Both the position numbers and the translations under genes were made by a program. Under the pieces are notes generated by a model that was not told the origin of the DNA, ran no database searches, and saw only the letters and a list, made by a program, of their open reading frames with translations. A stretch of 64,000 nt of DNA from Heterohyrax brucei (lineage: Eukaryota; Chordata; Mammalia; Hyracoidea; Procaviidae). The stretch spans positions 62,830,111-62,894,110 of the forward strand of contig CM053166.1 in NCBI GenBank assembly GCA_028571685.1, read 5' to 3'. Below, in pieces: positions 55,768 through 64,000 of this stretch; position 1 is the first letter of the stretch; every line of letters begins with the position of its first letter.

Positions 55768-58760
55768 ATGACTGCACTAAACACATACCTATCATTAATT
55801 GCACTGAACGTAAACAGTCTGAATACTACAGTAAAGAGACAATGAGTGACATCTTGGGTCAAAAGACAAGACGTATCTACATATTGCTTACAAGAAAAAC
55901 ACCTTAGACTTAAAGACAGGAACAAACTGAAAATTAGAGGATGCAATAATATATACCAAGCTAACAACATGCAAATAAGAGCAGGTGTGGCAATACTAAT
56001 CTCAGATAAAAGATTTTAATGTAAAATCCACCATCGTGGACAAGGACAGTCACTATTTATTGCTGAAAAGTTCAATACACAAGGAGGACTTAACAATATT
56101 AAATATTTATGCACCCAATACCAGAGGACCTAAATACATTGAACAAACACTTACTACACTGAAAAATGAGATGGATCGCTCCACAACAATAGTGGGAGAC
56201 TTCAACACTCCACTTTCAGTAATGCACAAATCATCTAGAAAAAAGCACAGTAAAGACAGATCTTATTGTGACCATTAGCCAATTAGAGCTTATCAACATA
56301 TACAGAACATTATATCCATCAACAGATAAAGTACACCTTCTTCTCCAATGCACACGGAATGTTTTCCAGAAGAGACCATGTGTTAGGACACAAATCCAAT
56401 CTCAATAGAATCCAAACCACTGAATTATTGCAAAGCATATTCTCAGGTCATAAAGCCATAAAAGTAGAAATCAATGCCAGAAAAAACATCGAAACTGGAA
56501 TTCATGGAAACTGACAGATGCTTTCTTCAAAAAACCACAGGTTACAGAAGAAATCAAGGACGAAATAAAGAAATTTATGGATTCAAATGACAATGAAAAC
56601 GCATCATAACAGAACTTATGGGATACAGCCAAGGCAGTACTCAGAGGTTAATTTATCTCTATAGATGCACATACCTGGAAAGAAGAAAGGACCCAAAATG
56701 AAAGAACTAACTCTACAGCTTAAACAAGTAGAAAGTGAGCAACAGAGGAACCCCTCAGGCAGCAGAAGAAAACAGATAATAAAGATTAGAGCCGAACTAA
56801 ATGAATTAGAGAACAGAAGAGCAATTGCAAAACTTGACAAAACCAAAAGCTGTTTTTCTGAAAAGATCAACAGAATTGACAAACCATTGTCTAAAGTGAC
56901 TAAAGAAAAACAGGAGAGGAAACAAATAACCAGAATAAAAAATGAGATGGGAGATGTCACAACACATCCAAAAGAAATTAAAAATGTTATAACGGAATAC
57001 TACAAAAGACTGTACTCCACCAGATTTGAAAACCTAAAGGAAATGGACACATTCCTAGATTCACATCACCTACCACAATTATCCCAAGAAGTTGAACAGC
57101 TTAATAAACCCATCATAAAGGAAGAGATTGAAAAAGACATCAAAAACCAACCAACTAAAAAAAGCCCTAGGCCAGATGGCTTCAGTACAGAATTCTACCA
57201 AGCTTTTAGACAAGAGTTAACGCCAATACTACTGAGACCATTTGACAGCATAGTAAGGGATGAAATACTCCCAAATTCATTTATAACCCTGATACCAAAG
57301 CCAGGGAAAGATCACACAAAAAAAGGGAAATTACAGACCAATATCACTCATGAACCTAAATACAAAAATCTGCAGCAAAATTCTTGCCAACAGAATTCAA
57401 CAACACATCAAACAATAATTCATCATGACGAAGTTGGAGTCATACCTGGGATGCAAAGCTGTTTCAACATCAGAAAAATAATTAACATGATCAATCACGT
57501 AAATAACACAGATGATAAGAATCACCTGATTTTGTCAAATGATGCAGAAAAGGCATTTGACAAAGTCCAGCACCCATTCATGCTAAAAACTCTCAGCAAA
57601 ATAGAAATAGAAGGCAAATTCTTTAAGGAATAACAGCCATCTACGCAAAGCCAACTGCCTACATCATCCTAAATAGAGAGAGACTGAAAGAATTCCGTTT
57701 GAGAACAGGCACTAGACAAGGATGCCCATTCTCACCACGTCTATTCAACGTTTTCCTAGAAGTTCTGCCCAGAGCAATTAGACAAGTCAAAGAAATAAAG
57801 GGTATCTGCATCAGCAAAGAAGGAGTAAAAATCTCCCTATTGGCAGATGATATGATTTTATACACAGAGAACTGTGAAGAATCCATAAGCAACTACTCCA
57901 ACTAATAGATTTCAGCAAAGTATCAGGATATAAAACAAACATAAGTAAATTAGTAGGATTACTTTATATCAACAAAGAGATCATTAAAGAAATCACTAAA
58001 TCAGTACCATTTACTATAGTCCTCAAGAAGATAAAATACCTAGGAATAAATCTAACTAGAGAAATAAGAGACCTATACAAAGAGAACTACAAGATCTTAC
58101 GCTAGAAACTACAAAGGACTTACATAAATGGAGAAACCTACCCTGCTCATAGATAGGAAAACTTAACATTGTGAAAATGTCTATTTTACCCAAAGCAATC
58201 GACATATAAAATGCAATCCCAATACAAATTCCAGTGTCATTTTTAATGAGATGTAGAAACAAATCACCAACATTGTTTGGAAGGGGAAGAAACCCTAGAT
58301 AAGCGAAGAACTACTGAAGAAGAGGAACAAACTTGGAGGACTCACACTACCCGACCTTGGAAACTATTACACTGCCACAGCAGTCAAAACAGCCTGTTAC
58401 TGGTACAAAAAGAGACATATAGACCAATGGAACAGAGTTGAGACCCCAGAGATGCCACCATCCTCCTATGAGTAGTTGATATTCAACAAAGGCCATGAGA
58501 CTGTGAACTGGGGTAAAAACAGTCTCTTTAACAAATGGTGTGGCAAAATTGGATGTCCAACTGCAAAAAATTGAAACAAGACCCGTATCTAACACCTTAC
58601 ACAAAACCAACTCAGGTTAGATAAAGGATCTAAATTTCAAACCTAAAACGATAAAGATCATCCAAGAAAAAATAGGTTCAATAATGGAAGCTTTAATACA
58701 CAATGTAGACAGACCACAAAATGACACAGAAAGCTCGATCAACAAAAGAGAAAATAGATA
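55768..58760 (+). pseudogene. L1-I ORF2 remnant, truncated
   Basis: Starts with ATG at 55768 (M-T-A-L-N-T-Y). Open stretches: endonuclease piece 56036-56278, RT fingers and palm 56665-57633, RT catalytic box L-A-D-D at about 57840-57852 (57699-57905). Many breaks, including deletion of several codons near 57280 and stops in the thumb region. The last ~250 codons are lost at the L1-J junction. Confidence 0.8.
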
Positions 58761-59199
58761 GGGGCAGAGTCAAGATGGCGGACTAAACGCACATCTCCCT
58801 AAAACCCTCTGTGAACCAAGACCTGAAATGATAATTAAACGGAGCCTCTGGACACCTCGTGAGCCCTGGGTTGTGGCATAAGGCTGTTAATTTGGACTTC
58901 ATACCACTGAACGCAAAACTTCCTCTTTTTCACTGACCCAACTCTCGGTGAGCACAGGCTTGTACAGACCAACCAAAGCTACAAGAAATACTGAAAGAAT
59001 ATCTTGGCTTGGAAGAACAAAACCCCTAACTTAGTATTTTAGAAGGACAGGTTATCCAGAATCCTACTCAGTTAGGGAAGGCCCCAAACACAATCAAAGC
59101 TATAATAGTAAAAGAAAGGATCTAGTGATCATATCATATAAACTATGATATCATCATATTAAAAAAAGGGATGTACTACAGTCGTTATTGTCCTTCCAG

Positions 59200-59466
59200 A
59201 TGGAGAGGAAGTTGAAAAGACTGGTAGCAATCAAAATTCGAGTTATATATAGTTTATTAAGTGGGATCATAGGGGCAGCCGTAAAGCACAATAAAAAAGC
59301 AACATACCATATCAAGAAATGTAATACAGGAGTCTCAACAACCACAAAACCAACCCTGAAAGAGGTGAAAAATCCACTCGCAAAGAAGAATGTCTCAGAA
59401 CAGATTAATAAGAACAACAGAGAAAACATCAACTCAAAAATAAACATATCACAATGGCAGCACTGA
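59200..59466 (+). CDS. Inter-ORF open frame of L1-J (88 aa), function unknown
   Basis: Counterpart of 9864-10130 in L1-A: same length from the shared MERK start, same C-terminus (KINISQWQ), and the same 13-base overlap with the ORF2 ATG (59454). An earlier in-frame ATG at 59188 would add four residues. No known domain; Lys/Asn-rich. Confidence 0.25.
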   Translation: MERKLKRLVAIKIRVIYSLLSGIIGAAVKHNKKATYHIKKCNTGVSTTTKPTLKEVKNPLAKKNVSEQINKNNRENINSKINISQWQH

Positions 59467-60738
59467 ACACATACCTATCAATAATTATATTGAATGTGAA
59501 TGGACTGAATGCTCCAGTAAAGAGACATTGAGTGACATCTTGGATCAAAAGACATGACCCATCCATATGTTGCCTACAAGAAACTCACCTTAGATCTAAA
59601 GATAGGAACAAACTGAAAATCAAAGGATGGAAGAATGTAAATTAAGCTAACAATGAACAAAGAAGAGCAGATGTGGCAATTCTAATCTCAGATGAAATCG
59701 ATTTTAATGTAAAATCTACCATCATGGATAATGATGGACACTATTTATTACTGAAAGGTTCAATACACAACCAGGATTTAACAATATTAAATATTTATGC
59801 ACCTAATATTAGAGCACCTAAATACATCAAAGAAACACTGACTACACTCAAAAAGGAGATAGATCACTCCACAATAATAGTAGGAGACTTCAACACTCCA
59901 CTCTCAATATTGGACAGATCATCTAGAAAAAAGCTCAGTAAAGGCACAGAAGATCTTATTGCCACAATTAACCATCTAGACCTCATCGATATACACAGAA
60001 CTTTCAATCCATCAGCGGACAACTACACCTTCTTCTCCAGTGCACATGGAACATTCTCCAGAATAGACCACGTGTTAGGACATAAAGCAATTGTCAACAA
60101 AATTCATACCACTGAATTGATGCAAAGCTCTTCCAGATCATAAAGCCATGAAAGTCAAGATCAATAGCAGAAAAAACATAGAAAGTGGAACTCATGGAAA
60201 CTGAACAACACCTTGCTCAAAAAATCATGGGTTATAGAAGAAATCAAGGATGAAATAAAGAAATTTATGGATTCCAATGAGAATGAAAACACTTCCTACC
60301 AGAACCTATGGGATACAGCCAAAGCAGTGCTCAGAGGTCAGTTTATCTCCATAAATACACACATATGAAAGGAAGAAAGAAACCAAATCAAAGAACTGAC
60401 CCTACAGCTTGAACAAATGAAGAGAGAAAAACAGAGGAACCCTTCAGGCACCAGAAGAAAACAAATCATAAAGATCAGAGCAGAACTAAATGAAATAGAG
60501 AATAGAAGAACAATTGAAAAAATTGAAGACCAAAAGCTGGTTTTTTGAAAAGATCAAGAAAATTGACAAACCATTGGCTAAACTTACTAAAGAAAAACAT
60601 GAAAGGAAACAAATAACCCTAATAAGAAATTAAGAGGGCAGTTGTCACAACAGATGCAGCAGAAATCAAAAATACCATAGCTGAATACTATAAAAGACTG
60701 TACTCTAACAAATTTGAAAACCTAGAGGAAATGGACAA
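59454..60738 (+). pseudogene. L1-J ORF2 N-terminal remnant
   Basis: Begins ATG at 59454 and has a TGA at about 59529-59531 (Arg codon in L1-A). The endonuclease is otherwise well kept: 'CLQETH' keeps the catalytic Glu that L1-A has lost, and GDFN and the downstream blocks lie in the open stretch 59673-60143. Frameshifts follow near 60135 and 60530. It ends in the RT N-terminal region at the deletion junction. Confidence 0.8.
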
Positions 60739-61396
60739 ATGGCTTCTGGGGTCTTAAAAGCTGCCAAGCTACCATCTGAGGGTACAGTGAATGGTCCCAA
60801 CTTAGCAGGAACAGATGATCACCAAGGTCCATAACGACATGGGGGAAAGAGAATCCAGAAGACAGAGAGATCCACGTGAGTGGATGTCTACATTGACTTG
60901 TGACTACAAGAACCAGATGGTGCCCAGCTACCACCAGTAATAGCAGCGATGGAGCTCACAAAGTTGAGTCTCACTGGCAACACAAGTATAAATAGAGGCA
61001 CACCCTGAGATCTCCACTAAAAGACTGTAATTGGTGGTGCAGGGGCCTTGGGGTTCTCCTGGGAGCAGGGCCCCTGGCCCTGATGCTGCCCCAGTCCGTA
61101 AATCATAACAAAGGTCAACTTTCCAGACAGCAGTGGATTGGACTTGGTGACACGGAGTGACCATATTGTGTGGGCACTTTATGATTCTGGGCATCTATAG
61201 GAGGTCGTCCTACTGGCCTCTTACTAGAGGGGAGTGGAGAGGGTAGAGAGGAGGGGACAGGAGATTGTTAGGAGATTATGTCTTGTTTAGAACGGAAAAG
61301 AAGCATGCTGTCACCAGGCAAGGAGAGCAGAGAGAGCTGCAGATAGATGGGCATGCAAATTTAAATTAGATTGTATAGTTTCATGCAATCACAATA
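60739..61396 (+). other. L1-J 3'UTR
   Basis: Collinear with the L1-A 3'UTR from 'tggggtcttaaaagctgcca' to the A-rich tail. The first ~300 bp of the 3'UTR, including the G-rich tract, are missing. Confidence 0.75.
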
Positions 61397-61945
61397 AAAA
61401 AAAGAACCCAGAATACAGAAGGACCCATATGTACGATGATTGTATCAACATGTGACCAGAAGAACCAGACGGTGCCTGGCCACCACCAATGACAGCGGTG
61501 ATGGGGCACACAATGTCGTGTCCCAGTGGCAACATGTGAAAAAGAGGGTTGTAACTGAAGAACTCCACTAAGAGACCACAACTGCTATAGTCCAAAGGCC
61601 TGGGAATTCCACTGGGAGCATGGCCCGTAGACCTGCTGTTGCCTCTGATCATAAATCATTACTAAGAACAACTCCTTGGACTGGACTCAAGGAAACAAAG
61701 TGATCATATGGTGTGTCCACTTTATGGTTCTGTGCATCTACAGGATGCTGTCCAACTGGCCTGTTACTAGAAGGGAGAGGAGAGGGTGGATAGGACAGGA
61801 GATTGTTAATAGGATATGACATGCATGGAACGGAAAGGAAGAGTGTGCTCTCACAGGGCAAGGAGAGAAGTCACAGATATGTTTACTTGGATTGTATACT
61901 TTCACTCAATCACAATAACAAAATAAAAAAAGATACAAAAAAAAA
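61397..61945 (+). mobile_element. L1 3'UTR fragment (L1-K), plus strand
   Basis: 'acagaaggacccatatgtac', 'gaaccagacggtgcctggcc' and 'ctttcactcaatcacaataa', ending in an A-rich stretch (61915-61945). The 3'UTR subtype resembles L1-G rather than L1-A. Confidence 0.75.
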
Positions 61946-61949
61946 TCTT

Positions 61950-62115
61950 ACAGAATTCCCAGTGGCACAGTGGTTATGTGCTATGGCTGCTAAATCAAAA
62001 TGTTGGCAATTCAAATCCACCAGGTGATCCCTGGAAACTCTATGGGGCAGTTCTACTCTATCCCGTAGGGTCTCTGAGTCAGAATCAGCTTGACAGCAGT
62101 GGATTTGGTTTTATA
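61950..62115 (+). mobile_element. AfroSINE, plus strand
   Basis: 'cccagtggcacagtggttat', 'tggctgctaaatcaaaatgt', 'ctctatggggcagttctact' and 'tctctgagtcagaatcagct', ending 'ggatttggtttt'. Full-length layout, attached to the L1-K tail. Confidence 0.88.
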
Positions 62116-63790
62116 CACACTCTACCCATGTCTCAACAGCTATTTGTTTAATAATTAAGCAACAGGGAGAAACTGAATCACAGTGCCTCCAATATAGCCT
62201 AGTTCAATCCAATAAGGACATTTGAAAATGGATTTGTCCATCAACGTTGTCTCTCATCGAGGCCAAAGTTTTAGGACATTTATTCTCTGACCTCGGGTGA
62301 GGCTGCTCTCTGCAGCTGAAGTAGACTCTGAAGGAGCAGATAGGTGAAGGATCTCTACTGACTACACTCCCCACAGCTGAGCAGCAAGTCCTTTCTTGAA
62401 GGAGGATCTGGTTGGTAATATTTCTGTGTCTAATACAGAGCCAGACAGATCTTTTTCTGTGTGACAGTATATGTTTTTCCTGATAGGGAGAAGATAGAAT
62501 TCAGATTGACCAATTTGAAAGAAAGCCTTCTTGGGAATCAGAGGCTAAATCTGAGGAAAGGAAAACCAGTAAGTTGTCAGGGAAAGCTGAGTAAGTGTAA
62601 TCTTCAAGGGAATACCTATGTCTTTGGGTACATTTCTTGGGAGATAGGAAAGAAGTCAAATGTAGCTAGAACTTCAATTTACATCTTTTATCTCTTTCTT
62701 TGCTAAAAATGCTCTATCCCTTCAGGAATATGATGTATAAACAGGGTAGTAAGAGGAAAGCAATCTATTGTACACTATCCCCCATCCTTTCCTCTGGCTC
62801 TCAAAGGGCTGAGAAGTAGACCACATCTTGGAGAGATAACACAGTTGTGATTTCCAGTTTTGGAAAGCTTTCCGCTGTTAAACCGAAGCATCAGGAAGAA
62901 ACGAGACTCTAGAAAATGTTCTGGAGAGAACACATATAATAAATAAGATCAAACTTTTGATTTATGTTTATAGATCAGCAAGTTATGTCTCCTAAGAAAA
63001 AAGGGAGGAACCCTAGACCATTCCTTGCTCGCATACTAACCTCTCTACATTGAAATAAAGTAGGTCTTTCTGAAATGTTTACCTAGGAAACAGGATATAA
63101 TTCTAACCTAAATCTCGAATTTTGTAGTTGAGTCATAGGTTCCTATCAATGGTGGATGGATTAGTCAAATAAACCCTAAATCTCATGGCCTAACATAACA
63201 AAAATCTTATTTTTCACTCATATTATAGGATCAACAGTCTATGGGAAACTGGTCCACACACTCAGGCAAGCCATGGAAGTGCCACCATCCTGCAGCTGTA
63301 CCATTAGAAAACACAGTCTGTACCCAGTTCCATGTACAAATCATTATCAAGAGTCCTGTCAGCTGGCTGCAACCTCAGTGCAAGGGAGAATGTAACCTTC
63401 GTATTTATCCAGACAGTGAAACATTCAATGGGATTTCATGTCAACATAGCATTGTTTCTTTCACAATGAGGATCAGCTAGCTGTCTTGTTCTTCAGAAAA
63501 GTCAACCAAACTTTGAACCTCTTTTTTAGTTGCTCTATTTTTCTCTGGATTAAATCACATAGTTTGGACCACCGCTGGCAACACAAAAACTACATTTGGG
63601 AAAGGGACATGAAATTTGATACAAAATGGTACTGTGGGACTGTTGCCTTACCTTAGGTTTAAACCTTGAAACTGTTGAGGAGTCAAAATGATGACTGATA
63701 AATGCAACTGAAAAACTGTTAGTATGTTTATATTCAACTGGTAATTTAGAAACAGTCTTCACAATCTGAAGAAAGCCTGAATCAATAGAG
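62116..63790. other. Unassigned non-coding DNA
   Basis: About 1.7 kb without a recognised gene or repeat. Frames at 62461-62706 and 63241-63480 are short and show no domain. Confidence 0.45.
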
Positions 63791-63794
63791 AATT

Positions 63795-64000
63795 GGTGTT
63801 CCGGTCTTAAAAGCTGACAAGCTGCCATCTGAGGGCACAGCAAACGGTCCCAACTCAGCAGGAATGGATGCTCACCGAGGACCAAAATGACATGGGGTAA
63901 AGACAACCCAGAAGATAGAGAGACCCACATGAGTGGGTGCCTACACCGACTTGGGACCAGAAGAACTGGATGGTGCCTGGCCACCACCAGTGACAGCCGT
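63795..64000 (+). mobile_element. L1 3'UTR fragment, cut by window end
   Basis: 'ggtcttaaaagctgacaagc', 'ggaatggatgctcaccgagg' and 'gaactggatggtgcctggcc' match the L1-A 3'UTR in plus orientation. It continues beyond the window. Confidence 0.8.

Larger units (their letters stand above)
53330..58760 (+). mobile_element. L1-I, near full-length old L1, plus strand, 3' part missing
   Basis: 5' end 'ggggacagagtcaagatggt' at 53330, 5'UTR to about 54436, ORF1 remnant, inter-ORF region, and ORF2 up to the C-terminal part, where it breaks off at 'aaaatagata' and L1-J begins. It starts directly behind the tail of the old host L1. Divergence from L1-A is similar to that of L1-G. Confidence 0.86.
58761..61396 (+). 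mobile_element. L1-J, L1 with two internal deletions, plus strand
   Basis: Begins with a good L1 5' end ('ggggcagagtcaagatggcg'). At about 58968 it jumps from the 5'UTR to the last ~20 codons of ORF1. It then has a complete inter-ORF region and the start of ORF2, and at about 60738 it jumps from the RT N-terminal region into the 3'UTR ('cttctggggtcttaaaagct'), running to an A-rich end (61391-61401). Total about 2.6 kb instead of 7.2 kb, with both L1 ends kept. Confidence 0.8.

Noticed and set aside
62116-63790. Short frames (62461-62706, 63241-63480) as host exons.
   Set aside because: No domain and no splice-site context convincing enough by eye.

Overview
This window is a piece of a mammalian nuclear genome made almost entirely of interspersed repeats. 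The tRNA-derived SINE seen at least eight times (a 'gtggttaagagct / gctaaccaaaagg' head and a 'tatgagtcggaatc / cgacggcaatgggtttggtttt'-type tail) is the AfroSINE pattern. Together with BovB (RTE) LINEs and many copies of one L1 lineage, this points to an afrotherian, most likely a paenungulate such as an elephant. I recognise no host protein-coding exon, tRNA, rRNA or CRISPR array. The reading frames that look real belong to retroelements.

Layout. 1-5 kb: old L1/HAL1-like pieces interrupted by a BovB copy (minus strand) and an AfroSINE, then an old L1 3' end and an ERVL-type LTR. 5.03-12.25 kb: a full-length 7.2-kb L1 (L1-A, minus strand) with target-site duplications, an intact ORF1, an ORF2 with one frameshift, an open frame between the two ORFs, and a CpG-rich 5'UTR with two ~199-bp monomers. 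12.3-20.2 kb: mostly unassigned DNA with several AfroSINEs, a small L1 nested in an AfroSINE, a degenerate tandem repeat and a second BovB (plus strand). 20.2-30.5 kb: four 5'-truncated L1s packed together, the first head-to-head with the second. 30.5-37 kb: old L1, L2, MIR, MLT1-like and AfroSINE remnants and a small twin-primed L1.

37.1-53.3 kb is a nest of insertions. An old plus-strand L1 was split by a full-length minus-strand L1 (L1-G, 37417-51330). L1-G was then split by a 5.98-kb endogenous retrovirus (38414-44395) and by an 855-bp solo LTR (46786-47640). Each of these three insertions has recognisable target-site duplications. 53.3-62 kb holds two more plus-strand L1s (L1-I and the doubly deleted L1-J) and 3'UTR fragments. 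62-64 kb is unassigned DNA ending in an L1 3'UTR fragment cut by the window edge.

The most unusual object is the endogenous retrovirus. Its LTRs, tRNA-Glu-type primer site, leader and final envelope segment (C-x6-CC transmembrane subunit) look gammaretrovirus-like (class I). Its gag, reverse transcriptase, integrase and first envelope look betaretrovirus-like (class II). A piece of a class II LTR, of the same family as the solo LTR 3 kb away, lies inside the provirus between the two envelopes. All frames are broken, so this is a fossil, but the structure suggests a recombinant between two retroviral classes that integrated as one unit.
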